Shown: positions 1 through 9,105, numbered from the stretch's first letter. The stretch: 64,000 nt of DNA from Arcanobacterium haemolyticum (GCA_021532125.1 JADYUX010000007.1:27509-91508), one strand, 5' to 3'. Notes: generated by a model not told the origin, from the sequence alone. Program-made: numbers and translations.

Positions 1-437
1 ATGACGACAACATGTAGCAGACATCATCGCGTCGCAACTTTCGTATCAATCGCCGTTTCACGTGAAACATTCCGGAGTTCAGTCGTACTGAGAGATTCCA
101 ACGCCCTACCGCGTCAGAATAGGACGCACACGCCGCGCGGTCCCCGTGGGCGTAAGCCAGCTCCAACTAGGCGGCAACAGACCTCACCGGCCACACTCTT
201 TTCTAACCACACCCGCCGACAACGTGCAGCACGTCGCACCGCAATGTTCCTACCGATCGCCGTTTCACGTGAAACATTCTCGTATCTCTTGGGCAAGGGC
301 TATCGAGTCGTTTCACCTCGTTTGCGTGACTGTAGGCTGGACGACAGCACGCACAAGCCGAACACTCTTGTGCTGAAGCACGACCACAACCATTGCCGGC
401 TATGCACAAGCGAAAGTTGGACTACATAACGTGAGCT

Positions 438-589
438 ACACGAAGGTTACGTTTCACGTGAAACGCCACCGCGCGCCACATATACAATTTGGTAGCCACA
501 GCACCCCCCGAGACGACCACTCCAACAGAAATGCAGCTTCCGCGAAGCGCCGACTTCCTTCCAAGGAATCGCTGTTTCACGTGAAACAT
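438..589. repeat. Degenerate direct repeat around two parS sites, copy A
   Basis: About 150 bp beginning ACACGAAGGTTAC and ending just after the parS at 574. It reappears at 746-896 with scattered substitutions and a one-base indel (offset 308 at the start, 307 at the end). Both copies carry two parS sites separated by the same filler, so the array grew at least partly by duplication. Confidence 0.85.
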
Positions 590-745
590 TCGGCCCTCTT
601 TTATTGCAGACTACTAGGCGGTTCCGACTCGCTCGCACAAACCTACTTTGCACAGCAGCACCCACAAGTTGAATACTCTCGTGCAGACGCACAACAATCA
701 CCAGTTGTGTAGATGTCACTTTTTCTCCTGCGTAATACAACCGAC

Positions 746-896
746 ACACGTAGGTTGCGTTTCACGTGAAACGCCGCCGCGCTCCACATATACGATTTGT
801 AGGCCACAGCACCCCCCAAGACGACCACTCCAACAAAAATGCAGCTTTCGCGAAGCGATGACTTCCACTATGGAAGCACTGTTTCACGTGAAACAT
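746..896. repeat. Degenerate direct repeat around two parS sites, copy B
   Basis: Second copy of the unit at 438-589. The parS cores are identical between copies while the DNA between them has diverged, which suggests selection on the cores only. Confidence 0.85.
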
Positions 897-1348
897 ACGA
901 GCCACATGACTGTGAGGTGGTGTTCACCTGAGAGCCGAAAGGCACTGTGCGGCAATGTATTGCTCGTTACGGTAAGCCGTACCTCTTAGTGTTGTGACCG
1001 ATGCAGCAGATTCACAAACGTCTTACATTAAGCTCGGGAGAGCCTGTCCTGGACAAGGTTTCACGTGAAACGCACTTCTGACGGGTTATGATTACCGTTG
1101 CCGTGCGCACTGATCATCGATCTGCGGATATGGACTTGCGCCGAGACCTCGTGTCGCAACCTCCAAACACCTGAGCTCAGGCCTTCGCGCGCAGGCAATT
1201 CTCCCTGCACGCGCCTATCCATGATGTGACAAGACAACATGCTGGATATGCGACGCTGTGACGATAGGTTGGGTCGTTACTCACTCCATCCGCATATGGC
1301 AGGCGCTGAAAATGAAGACGTCCCGTGGAAGAGAGCTCGGACGAGTGC

Positions 1349-1978
1349 CTACTTCTTCTTACGCACCTCAAGCACTCGCGTGGCTTCGTCGCACCCAAAT
1401 GGGGTGACTACGTGAACATCAGCCCACTGTGCACGGTACTTCCGAAGCTCTGGAATAGCGGCGTCAATTTCGTCGTCAACTTTAATTCCTTTGAGGGCGA
1501 CGAGTGAGCCACCTGGCTTGAGAAGCGGCATTGTCCAACCTAGAAGCTTCTTAAGAGCAGCAACAGCCCGTGCAGTTACTATATCAACCTGTACTTGTCT
1601 AAAAAACTCTTCCGATCGCCCTAGTTTTACCTCGACATTGCCGATGTTTAACTCGCTACAAACGTCACGGAGCCACTGGCAACGCCTCTCCATTGAATCA
1701 ATGAGAATGAGCTTCGTATCGGGTCGAATCATGGCAAGAACAAGCCCAGGGAAACCTGCACCCGAACCAACATCCGCTACCCGGGCACCTTCCGGAACGA
1801 ACCCGGAAATAGCAGTTGAGTTCAGGATGTGCCGAGTCCACAGGCGGTCAAGTTCCCGTGGGCCAACTAGGCCACGTTTCTCCCCCTCATCTACAAGCAT
1901 CCCGGCAAAATCTGTCAGGAGAGACCATTGCTGGTCACCAAAATGTTCGGCACCGCCTGCAGGCTCTACTTCAACCAT
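1349..1978 (-). CDS. rsmG: 16S rRNA (guanine527-N7) methyltransferase RsmG
   Basis: A 209-residue class I SAM-dependent methyltransferase that methylates N7 of G527 in 16S rRNA; loss in other bacteria gives low-level streptomycin resistance. The SAM-binding loop VADVGSGAGFPGLVLA and the following LILIDSMERRCQWL are plain. RHILNS near residue 50 and TARAVAALKKLLGW are typical of GidB/RsmG, and length is normal. It lies at the end of the rpmH-rnpA-yidC-jag block, in its usual position before parA/parB. Here it is separated from jag by two foreign-looking genes on the other strand (2207-3142), and from the expected parA by the parS array. Confidence 0.96.
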   Translation of the reverse strand: MVEVEPAGGAEHFGDQQWSLLTDFAGMLVDEGEKRGLVGPRELDRLWTRHILNSTAISGFVPEGARVADVGSGAGFPGLVLAMIRPDTKLILIDSMERRCQWLRDVCSELNIGNVEVKLGRSEEFFRQVQVDIVTARAVAALKKLLGWTMPLLKPGGSLVALKGIKVDDEIDAAIPELRKYRAQWADVHVVTPFGCDEATRVLEVRKKK

Positions 1979-2206
1979 TGTTCCCCCACTTCACCTAACC
2001 ATATGAAGCCTACCAGCTTGCAGATTTCCAATTAAGTTCGAGATTGGATAAATGTTATGTGTCAATATACAACATATTTCGGTCGAAAAAGTCATACATA
2101 TGTCGGTATCGAAGACCCTTGTCAATCAAAGAAGCCTCTTATAGATTTCGAACCAAAGACTGTAATTCACAATTACAGTTGTCGGACGAAAACCTGTGGA
2201 GGATCA

Positions 2207-2881
2207 ATGATGATCACTCTCAAACACATAATGTTATTATCCGCCACCATACCACTTAGCCCGGCCAACATAGCTCCTGGAGTAGCGATCTCGGAGCCTA
2301 TCGATGACAAAACAAATTCCGAACTATATCTCGCTGAAGAAAGATGTAGCGAAATCACCGTTGCCGTAGTTAATCCCGAAATTGCTATAGACACTAAAGA
2401 CGGAAAATTTTATCCCACAGGATCAGTTCCTCAAGATGGTGTCTTGATTATGCCTAAGAGCGACGGAACATTACCTTCCGAAGTAGCAGACCTAACAAGG
2501 ATCTGTCAGGGCTATCAAGAATTGACTAGCCAGGCATACTTTAGATTTTCAACAGAGCATGATTTCATCGCCCCGTCATTAGTTTGGTCGAGATGGCACA
2601 GAGCAAGATACGGAACGATCACAAACAACTACAACGACAGAGCTTCCTATCAATTTTATGTTGATCCACATACAAATTCAAAAGTTCAGGGTCAAGGTAT
2701 TGGATATGCCCCTATCTACATCCTCGGCAAACTCGGAATTATACAGAAATGGTACAACGTCGGTATAACAGATCCTGGTGGCTCAGCAGGAACGACCGTG
2801 CCTTGGGATAAAACTGCTGGATATAAGGAATTTCGTGCTCAAGCTCTCAATGCAATTGGCGCACGAGGAACCTGGCGTTAA
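2207..2881 (+). CDS. Unrecognised secreted protein, AT-rich
   Basis: About 224 residues of a family I do not recognise. A GGAGGA at 2198-2203 precedes two adjacent ATGs (2207 and 2210); the second has better spacing, and the upstream in-frame ATG at 2057 has no ribosome site. The N-terminus (ITLKHIMLLSATIPLSPA) looks like a signal peptide. The mature part has two cysteines (ERCSE, RICQG) and a tyrosine/tryptophan-rich second half containing WSRWHRARYGT, an asparagine-rich stretch, and KWYNVGITDPGGSAGTTVPWD near the end. Base composition is visibly more AT-rich than the flanking rsmG and jag, suggesting transfer. The next gene starts 16 bp downstream with its own strong SD, so the two probably form one unit. 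Confidence 0.7.
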   Translation: MMITLKHIMLLSATIPLSPANIAPGVAISEPIDDKTNSELYLAEERCSEITVAVVNPEIAIDTKDGKFYPTGSVPQDGVLIMPKSDGTLPSEVADLTRICQGYQELTSQAYFRFSTEHDFIAPSLVWSRWHRARYGTITNNYNDRASYQFYVDPHTNSKVQGQGIGYAPIYILGKLGIIQKWYNVGITDPGGSAGTTVPWDKTAGYKEFRAQALNAIGARGTWR

Positions 2882-2896
2882 ATGGAGGAATAAGTA

Positions 2897-3142
2897 ATGA
2901 CAACCGCAAAGCGACTTATCTTGACCGGGATTATCTTCTTCATAGTCTCATTCATCTTTGGTGGTTACGCACCAGAATCCTTCTACATAGCCAATGGTGA
3001 CGGTTTTGATGCCAGACTTTTCGGAGTTTTCAAGGCCCTCATCGTCTACTGTATGAATACTCTCGCAGTACCCCTTGGCTCCACACTCATCGGATCGGGA
3101 ATCGTCCTCAAAGTACTCGGTGCGCACAAATCAGATGCCTAA
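2897..3142 (+). CDS. Small two-helix membrane protein, partner of upstream secreted protein
   Basis: 81 residues, begun by ATG with TGGAGGAA ten bases upstream. Two hydrophobic segments are visible: LILTGIIFFIVSFIFGGY (about 7-24) and a second around residues 50-75 (LIVYCMNTLAVPLGSTLIG, then IVLKVLG). No family is recognised. It follows the secreted-protein gene by 16 bp and is followed by a strong terminator at 3208-3241, so the pair is a self-contained two-gene operon inserted head-on between rsmG and jag. An export helper, immunity or anchoring role is possible but unsupported. Confidence 0.65.
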   Translation: MTTAKRLILTGIIFFIVSFIFGGYAPESFYIANGDGFDARLFGVFKALIVYCMNTLAVPLGSTLIGSGIVLKVLGAHKSDA

Positions 3143-3207
3143 TACCTTCGTCGCCCTCGATCCGCCCAGGGCATGAAGCCGGCATGGACATAGGCCTAAC
3201 AGAATAA

Positions 3208-3241
3208 AAGGAGGTCGGAACCATACGGTTCCGACCTCCTT
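3208..3241 (+). terminator. Intrinsic terminator between the small membrane protein and jag
   Basis: Perfect 15-bp stem AAGGAGGTCGGAACC / GGTTCCGACCTCCTT with an ATAC loop. It has A residues before and T residues after, and lies between convergent genes, so it can serve both strands. Confidence 0.85.
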
Positions 3242-3258
3242 CGCGTACTACGCTCCGA

Positions 3259-3813
3259 TCACTCAGTCTCGGAATCCTCGACAACATCCTCGTCGTCAAT
3301 ATCCTCAACAGCATCAGCAGGCTTGATCACGACGTGACGGCCAGGCCCAACACCCTCAGAATCCGAAACAAGACCGGCAGCAGCAGCGATATCGTGAACC
3401 ACCTTGCGCTCAAACGGATTCATTGGATCGAGTTCAACCTCGTCGCCGGTTTCCTGCACGGTAGCAACAGCTTCGCGAGCAATCTCGGCAATCTCGGCAC
3501 GGTGCTCTGCACGGAAGCCGGCGATATCCAACATAAGGCGGCTACGCTCGCCTGTCTGGCTCTGAACAGCCAAGCGCGTGAGCTCCTGCAAGGCCTCCAA
3601 CGCCTCCCCCTCACGGCCAATGAGGCGCTTGAGGCGACGGTCAGCACCCTCGTCGGACACAATGGCCAGTGAGGCACGATCGGCCTCAACCGAGATCTCA
3701 ATGTCGCCGTCGAGATCGGCAATATCGAGGAGTTCCTCCAGGTAGTCGGCGGCGATATCGCCTTCTTCGTCGAGCTTCTTAATGAGCTCTGCTTTATCGA
3801 TTGTTTCACTCAT
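3259..3813 (-). CDS. jag: Jag/KhpB-type RNA-binding protein (KH-R3H)
   Basis: 184 residues from ATG at 3813, preceded by AGAAAGAAG at good spacing; a GTG three codons upstream is less likely. An acidic N-terminal stretch (DEEGDIAADYLEELLDIADL) leads into a KH-like segment (RRLKRLIGREGEALEALQ) and an R3H segment (NPFERKVVHDIAAAAGL ... SEGVGPGRHVVI). Jag/EloR proteins bind RNA and influence cell-wall elongation in Firmicutes; the actinobacterial role is less clear. It sits directly downstream of yidC on the same strand, the conserved order rpmH-rnpA-yidD-yidC-jag. The C-terminus ends in a strongly acidic tail. Confidence 0.93.
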   Translation of the reverse strand: MSETIDKAELIKKLDEEGDIAADYLEELLDIADLDGDIEISVEADRASLAIVSDEGADRRLKRLIGREGEALEALQELTRLAVQSQTGERSRLMLDIAGFRAEHRAEIAEIAREAVATVQETGDEVELDPMNPFERKVVHDIAAAAGLVSDSEGVGPGRHVVIKPADAVEDIDDEDVVEDSETE

Positions 3814-3872
3814 GGTGAGCACTTCTTTCTGGTCGTAGACGGAGGCACTTCACACCCGCCTCTCAGGGACGA

Positions 3873-5063
3873 TTAGAAATTGCGAGGCTTCTGGTTCCTC
3901 TGTGCCTTCTTCTGGCGATTTTGCGCCTTGGCTCGCGAACGTGCGCGCTCTGCCTGGCGGCGCTCGTAACGCTTACGTGCACGCTCAGCATCCGTGAGGC
4001 CGTCCTTGCCACGAACTTCCGCGTCCTCACCGGATTCGTCGGCATCGTCAACCACCGATGTCGGGTCAAGGAGCGCATTAGCGCGCTGCTGAGCCGCAGC
4101 CTTCTTTGAACGAGCTTTACCGAGTGGCTGCTGGCGCTGACCGCCGCGGCTCTCTTGTGCCTCCAGCTCGGCGATCTCTTCCTCGGAGAGGCCCTTGCGG
4201 AGGCGCTTCTTGCGCAGACGTTCTTCGCGTTCACGGAAAGCCTTGGAACCAGGTGTCGGGTTGTTACGGATGAACCAGGTTTGCTGACCGATGTTCCAGA
4301 GGTTTCCAGCTGTCCAGTAGAGCAGAACACCAATCTGGAATGCGACACCCGAGAAGAGGTAGATCACGGGCATGCCGTAGAGCATGTACTTCTGAGTACG
4401 GAAGATCGGGTTATCCGAATCCATTGCCGATTCCGGCATGTTCTTCATCGTGAGCTGCTTCTGCGTGTAGAACATCGAAACACACATGAAAAGAACGAGA
4501 ATTGCAGCCACAATACGCACGACGACGGCATGTGAGGGGTCGCCAGGCTGCGAGAATGAAGCCGAAAGCGGGGCGCCAAAGAACGTTGTGGACTGGAACT
4601 GCTGCGCCACTTCCTGAGTGATCGGGCCAAGGGTGTTTCCGTGGCCGTAAGAGCCTTCAGCGATACGCGGGAAAGCGTAGAACACGCGGAAGAGGGAGAA
4701 CAGTACCGGCATCTGGATGAGCATCGGCATGCACGAGGCGAACGGCGATGTTCCATGCTTGCGGTAGAGAGCCGAGAGCTCCTCCTGCTGACGCTGCTGG
4801 GAAACCGGGTCTTTCTTGCCCTTGTATTTCTTCTGGATTTTCTGGATCTCAGGCTGAAGAATCTGTGTTTGGCGCGATGCCTTGATTTGCTTGTTGAACA
4901 GAGGCAGCACGAGGAGGCGCACAAGCACCGTGAGGCCGAGAATCGAGATGACCCAGGCTGGGCCAGCTCCGGCATCCATGCCGAAAAACGTCGTGAGGCC
5001 CTTGTGGATCCCGTACATGATCCACGCAACGAGCCACATGATCGGATAGAGGATGGTATCCAC
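3873..5063 (-). CDS. yidC: Membrane protein insertase YidC/Oxa1
   Basis: 396 residues beginning with GTG. It inserts and folds inner-membrane proteins, with or without Sec. An N-terminal helix is followed by PAWVISILGLTVLVRLLVLPLF, where the arginine in the groove-forming helix is conserved. Next come the cytoplasmic basic hairpin (QPEIQKIQKKYKGKKDP), TSPFASCMPMLIQMPVLFSLFR, and two late helices around YMLYGMPVIYLFSGVAFQIGVLLYW. The last 130 residues form a long lysine/arginine-rich cytoplasmic tail typical of actinobacterial YidC, which may contact ribosomes. It is followed by jag and preceded by yidD. Confidence 0.97.
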   Translation of the reverse strand: MDTILYPIMWLVAWIMYGIHKGLTTFFGMDAGAGPAWVISILGLTVLVRLLVLPLFNKQIKASRQTQILQPEIQKIQKKYKGKKDPVSQQRQQEELSALYRKHGTSPFASCMPMLIQMPVLFSLFRVFYAFPRIAEGSYGHGNTLGPITQEVAQQFQSTTFFGAPLSASFSQPGDPSHAVVVRIVAAILVLFMCVSMFYTQKQLTMKNMPESAMDSDNPIFRTQKYMLYGMPVIYLFSGVAFQIGVLLYWTAGNLWNIGQQTWFIRNNPTPGSKAFREREERLRKKRLRKGLSEEEIAELEAQESRGGQRQQPLGKARSKKAAAQQRANALLDPTSVVDDADESGEDAEVRGKDGLTDAERARKRYERRQAERARSRAKAQNRQKKAQRNQKPRNF

Positions 5064-5144
5064 TCGTCTACTTTCAGTTGAAGCAGGCTGGTTGCCCGCA
5101 CGTCTATTTGTTTACCGCTTTCTTCATGCCGTGACCGCGGTGGT

Positions 5145-5447
5145 CTATGAAGAATTCCTAGCGTTGTCTTCCTGTTCGTAGAGATCAAGAAGTTCGTCGT
5201 GTCCTAGTGGTTTCGTCGGCCATTTCCCAGGTGGTGGAACACGATCGACACCTCCGCGGCTCCACGGGTTGCACCGTAAAAGCCGCCAGACACTAAGAAT
5301 TGTACCTTTGACAACGCCGTGAACTCGAAGCGAATCGATAGCGTATTGCGAACAGGTGGGTACGTATCGGCAGCGCCTGGGTAGGCCCGGCGAGATAGTT
5401 CGCTGGTACCACCGGATTGGGGCGACGAAGATCGAGGATGGGCGCAT
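5145..5447 (-). CDS. yidD: Membrane protein insertion efficiency factor YidD
   Basis: 100 residues with the family core IRWYQRTISPGLPRRCRYVPTCSQYAIDSL, including the paired cysteines (CRYVPTC), then GVVKGTILSVWRLLRCNPWSRGGVD. YidD is a membrane-associated helper located beside YidC. Its ATG overlaps the rnpA stop codon (TAATG), indicating translational coupling. Confidence 0.95.
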   Translation of the reverse strand: MRPSSIFVAPIRWYQRTISPGLPRRCRYVPTCSQYAIDSLRVHGVVKGTILSVWRLLRCNPWSRGGVDRVPPPGKWPTKPLGHDELLDLYEQEDNARNSS

Positions 5448-5839
5448 TAGTGCGCCTCGTTCGTTACGTCAGTTGTTGGCGAAGGGTTGTGTCGCTCGAT
5501 TTTCCGGAAGGCTTTGCGGAGTGCGACATCGATGTCGGCTCCGATAGCCTCGGACGACGAATGTGCCGCGCCGGGTAGTGCGCGCACGACGACGAGTGAG
5601 CCTGGGGTGAAACGGTCGAGGCGTGCGCGTAGAAGGTGGCGTAGTTGGCGGTAGACGCGGTGGCGGACAACCGAGTTTCCCACGCTTTTGGACACGACGA
5701 AGCCGACCTTCACGGGGTGAAGGTCGGCTTGGTTATTCGTCTCGATAGAGACGACCACCCGGCTTGCTGCGCCACGCGCACCGCGAAGTGCGCGTGCGAA
5801 GTCCGCCGAGTTCCGCATTCGGTGCTCGGCAGGAAGCAA
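5447..5839 (-). CDS. rnpA: Ribonuclease P protein component
   Basis: 130 residues; the protein subunit that helps RNase P RNA mature tRNA 5' ends. The opening MLPAEHRMRNSADFARALRG and the basic motif VGNSVVRHRVYRQLRHLLR (RNR-like signature) identify it. The likely start is TTG at 5839, just after the rpmH stop with no clear SD, so translation may depend on rpmH; an in-frame ATG lies seven codons in. Confidence 0.94.
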   Translation of the reverse strand: MLPAEHRMRNSADFARALRGARGAASRVVVSIETNNQADLHPVKVGFVVSKSVGNSVVRHRVYRQLRHLLRARLDRFTPGSLVVVRALPGAAHSSSEAIGADIDVALRKAFRKIERHNPSPTTDVTNEAH

Positions 5840-5842
5840 GTG

Positions 5843-5980
5843 TCAGGCCGAGATCTTCTCGCGGCCCTTACGACGGCGTGCCGCGAGGATGGCGCGGCCG
5901 GCGCGGGTGCTCATGCGCTTGCGGAAACCGTGCACCTTGGCACGACGACGATTATTCGGCTGGAATGTCCGCTTGACCAC
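5843..5980 (-). CDS. rpmH: 50S ribosomal protein L34
   Basis: 45 residues starting at GTG 5980: [19 protein letters not shown] then [21 protein letters not shown], diagnostic for L34. GGGAG seven bases upstream supports this start over an upstream in-frame codon at 6025 that would add 15 atypical residues. First gene of the rpmH-rnpA-yidD-yidC-jag transcript, divergent from dnaA. Confidence 0.96.
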   Translation of the reverse strand: MVKRTFQPNNRRRAKVHGFRKRMSTRAGRAILAARRRKGREKISA

Positions 5981-6025
5981 GGTTCTACTCCCACGTTCGG
6001 TTGACGAGCGAGTGTTACCTCGCAT

Positions 6026-6442
6026 TCAGGACTATGTACGTCGAGAAACGCACATGTGACTAGCTGACTTTACGCGAGCGTGCGGCATGAAATCAACGAA
6101 AAGACACCCTTGCGTGACACGTCTCTCATAATCACTTTTGCTCAGGTAAACACTTCACAAACAATTCTGTGAACAATCCACAGATGTGGATAAAGGCTGG
6201 GGATGGATTTTTCTTGACTCCCGCGCAAAATCGTTTCTAAATCACAAGTTTGTAATTTCCACACCTGTGGAGAAGCTTGTGGATAACCGACGTGCGCGGC
6301 GGGCCTGAACCTCTTACTATTGCTTAGACTGCGAAATTCGCGGCGCCCTTCGTCGTCGCTTCTACGCCATCACGATCGGCATAGAACGGCAAAGAACGAT
6401 GCCGCCGAGTTGCCGCGAATGTAAAAACGATGAGGAGTCTTG
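6026..6442. promoter_or_regulatory. rpmH-dnaA divergent intergenic region with DnaA boxes
   Basis: Two perfect DnaA boxes on the minus strand (TGTGGATAA at 6185-6193 and 6278-6286) plus weaker relatives (AATCCACAG near 6176, TTCCACA near 6257, CTGTGGAG near 6265) lie in an A+T-rich stretch. Boxes upstream of dnaA typically mediate autoregulation; this cluster may also be an origin subdomain. No gene is visible here. Confidence 0.8.
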
Positions 6443-8095
6443 ATGAACGAGGGCAATCCCGCCCGCGACGCGTGGGCCGCGGCCACAGAACTGCTGCGGG
6501 CTGAGGGAGCACTCTCAGATTCCCAAACAGCATTCGTGCGCATGGCACATCCACTCGCCACTGTCGACGACATTTTCATGATTGCTGTCGGCTCCGAGTT
6601 CGTAAAAACATGGATCGAGGAGCACGTCGCCGCTCCGATGACATCCAAACTCATCGCCATCCTCGGCCGCGATCTCCGCCTCGTTATTTCTGTTGATCCA
6701 AGCATCACCGAAATGTCTGCAACCGCAGCCCAACCCTCGTCGCCCGCCCCACACCAGGCACCGGCATCGTCGCCCGCCCAGCAAACTGTTGTTCCGAAGG
6801 CGCCCCACCACCTCCCACTCGAACACCCCGCTTCCGGGAACGAGCCCGAGGCACCTGCGTTCACCCCGAACTTCGCCGCCCCGCCAGCAAACTTCACCCA
6901 TGACTCGTCGTTCGATAACAACGAACCGCGCGAAACATACGTGGACTACTACGAAAACCAACTCACGCCAGATATCCATGATTTTGGCGCAGATGAAGGG
7001 AGCCTCAACCCGTCGGGGCCTTCCGCACAAGAACTCGAGGAATTGGCAACGAACGCGCGCCTCAATCCGCGCTACACCTTCGACAACTTTGTTATGGGTG
7101 AGTCCAACAGAATCGCCCGTGCGGCTTCCCTCATCGTTGCTGAAGCACCAGGAACGGCCTACAACCCCCTGTTCTTCTATTCAGATTCCGGGATGGGTAA
7201 AACCCACCTCATGCACGCCATCGGCAACTACGCTCTCCGCCTCTACCCGCACATCAAAGTGCGCTACATCAGTGCCGAAGAGTTCACGAATGCCTTTATT
7301 AACGCGATCCGCGACGGCAAGCAGGCAGAATTCAAAGATCAGTACCGCGGCGTAGATATCCTCCTCATCGACGACATCCAGTTCATTGGCGGCCGTACGA
7401 CCATCATGGAGGAGTTCTTCCATACGTTTAACGCGCTCACCAACGCCAATAAGCAGATCGTCATTACCTCTGACGTTGCTCCCAACCTTCTCAACGGCTT
7501 TGAGGAGCGAATGCTTTCGCGTTTTAACTCTGGACTCTCCGCCAACATCGACCGACCGAATCTCGAAACACGAATTGCGATCTTGGAAAAGAAGGCCGGC
7601 GCTGACGGCATCGATGTTCCTCGCGCTGTTCACGAATACATCGCGTCGCACATGACGACGAATATCCGCGAGATGGAAGGTGCATTACGACGAGTCACTG
7701 CTTTCGCCGATTTGTCGAATCAGCCAGTCGATTCCACGTTGGCCGAGATGGTTCTCAAAGATCTCATCACCAATCCTGACTCTGTCGAAGTAACCGCGAG
7801 CCTCATCATGGGGCAGGCTGCGGATTATTTTGAGATTTCCATCGACGATCTGAAATCTCCTGACCGTTCGCGAGCCGTGGCGACAGCTCGACAGATCGCC
7901 ATGTATCTCTGCCGGGAGATGACCGATCTTTCCTTGCCGAAAGTCGGGGAGATTTTCGGCGGGCGTGACCACACCACTGTGCTTCATGCCTGCAAAAAGA
8001 TTGATAAGCAGATGTCCGAGAAACAGACCACGTATAACCAGGTTTCTGAGCTCACGAGCAGGATTCGCCAGGCCGCGCAGCATCGCGAAGGCTGA
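6443..8095 (+). CDS. dnaA: Chromosomal replication initiator DnaA
   Basis: 550 residues from ATG 6443, with GAGGAG at 6432-6437; a TTG immediately before is not needed. Domain I is at the N-terminus (WAAATELLRAEGALS). A long proline/alanine-rich linker (about 85-190) precedes the AAA+ core: Walker A DSGMGKTHLMHAIG, Walker B ILLIDDIQFIGG, sensor and arginine-finger region ERMLSRFNSGL. The C-terminal DNA-binding domain IV has GEIFGGRDHTTVLHACKKI, the DnaA-box recognition signature. It oligomerises at oriC to melt DNA and loads the replicative helicase. Confidence 0.99.
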   Translation: MNEGNPARDAWAAATELLRAEGALSDSQTAFVRMAHPLATVDDIFMIAVGSEFVKTWIEEHVAAPMTSKLIAILGRDLRLVISVDPSITEMSATAAQPSSPAPHQAPASSPAQQTVVPKAPHHLPLEHPASGNEPEAPAFTPNFAAPPANFTHDSSFDNNEPRETYVDYYENQLTPDIHDFGADEGSLNPSGPSAQELEELATNARLNPRYTFDNFVMGESNRIARAASLIVAEAPGTAYNPLFFYSDSGMGKTHLMHAIGNYALRLYPHIKVRYISAEEFTNAFINAIRDGKQAEFKDQYRGVDILLIDDIQFIGGRTTIMEEFFHTFNALTNANKQIVITSDVAPNLLNGFEERMLSRFNSGLSANIDRPNLETRIAILEKKAGADGIDVPRAVHEYIASHMTTNIREMEGALRRVTAFADLSNQPVDSTLAEMVLKDLITNPDSVEVTASLIMGQAADYFEISIDDLKSPDRSRAVATARQIAMYLCREMTDLSLPKVGEIFGGRDHTTVLHACKKIDKQMSEKQTTYNQVSELTSRIRQAAQHREG

Positions 8096-9105
8096 GGGCT
8101 GGCCGATCAACTAGCGCACTTTTTCGGCCTGTTTGAGGGCACCGTCTATTTTCTGGGCAGCAGCCGTAGGTATCTATGCTGAGGCCTTGCCACCTGCCGG
8201 ACGACGACAGCGTCGCGCCTGGGATATAGCCGTATCGGCACAATCCGTCCGTATAAGCAGTCAGAAATCTGTGTTGCACGGCGTGGGCTCGGCGTATCTG
8301 CACGAGCGGATGTGCGATCCAAGGCGCAGAAGCACAAGAACAACGCCTGTACCGCATGGGGCCGCCACGTGCCAATGAGCTCTCCCACGTGCTGTCATCG
8401 TTGTATCTATGCGTTGCAAGCAGATGACGCGGGAGCGCACTCTCCTATGAGCTGTCATCGTTGATTCGGGGAGCTGATACCTCATTTCCTGTGATGCGAA
8501 GTCCCGAAAACGGCTCTACATCGCGGAAAATGACATATTTTCGTCGTTTCCACAGGGATTGTGTAATTCGTGTTGGCATCTACGGAAAATCTGCGGATAA
8601 ATCTGTGAAAACAGTGGATGTGGACAAGTCGAAAATGTTTCATCCACAATCCCCAGAGTTTATCCACAGGCCAAATCAGGGGTTTTACACACTACAATGA
8701 CGCATTCTCACGCCGATTCGAACAAGTTTCCACAGGTTCCACACCACCTACTACTGCAACTACCTAATAAAAGACAGACCTGAAACGTTCTGTCGCCGAC
8801 TGACCTGAGCGACAACGCACACGGGGACGCGGCGCACACCCTGCATCCAGTTCGTCGTAACAAAAGCTGTCCCGTCATTCGTTGAATCACAGTTTTTGTC
8901 ATTGACGGCGACGAATAACAAACTTTCTGCCACAAACAACAAAGACGTAGGCAATGTGAGTACCGATGACGAGACACCTGAAGCCTCTGCACCAACGTGC
9001 CGATCTTCGTCGTCGTCCCCACCAAACTTGAACATCAAGATGTGCCACATGCCCGCACTCGCGTAGAGTTACAGAAGTTGGTTTTGTTACAAGAAAGGTT
9101 CGCCA
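8096..9105. other. oriC: dnaA-dnaN spacer, probable oriC
   Basis: A 1-kb region without a credible gene, in the standard actinobacterial position for oriC. DnaA-box-like elements cluster at 8520-8740: TTTCCACA near 8548, TGCGGATAA 8592-8600, TGTGGACAA 8619-8627, TCATCCACA 8640-8648, the perfect TTATCCACA 8660-8668, and GTTTCCACA 8727-8735. They lie next to A/T-rich stretches (from 8527 and at 8630-8640) that could be the unwinding element. A 13-mer GCTGTCATCGTTG repeats at 8391 and 8451, exactly 60 bp apart. The origin assignment is positional plus box density; GC skew would test it. Confidence 0.8.

Larger units (their letters stand above)
1..1348. promoter_or_regulatory. parS: parS array: seven perfect ParB-binding cores in a non-coding region
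   Basis: The 14-bp palindrome GTTTCACGTGAAAC occurs seven times, at 55-68, 262-275, 451-464, 574-587, 759-772, 881-894 and 1058-1071. The copies at 574 and 881 carry the full TGTTTCACGTGAAACA. This is the established ParB (Spo0J) centromere sequence. Spacing is 122-207 bp. Two flank types recur: sites at 55, 262, 574 and 881 are followed by AT, those at 451, 759 and 1058 by GC. I find no convincing gene in this stretch; overlapping reading frames on both strands look like chance. The usual rsmG-parA-parB order places parAB beyond the left edge. Site identity is certain by sequence; ParB loading here is inferred. Confidence 0.95.

Noticed and set aside
1..429. 142-codon open frame from the window start, and similar frames through 1-1000
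   Set aside because: The frames run through parS cores and degenerate repeats, on both strands at once, without ribosome sites or recognisable protein sequence.
2057..2206. Longer start for the secreted protein at 2057
   Set aside because: No SD at 2057, and the extra 50 residues are polar and would hide the signal peptide; GGAGGA lies directly before 2207/2210.
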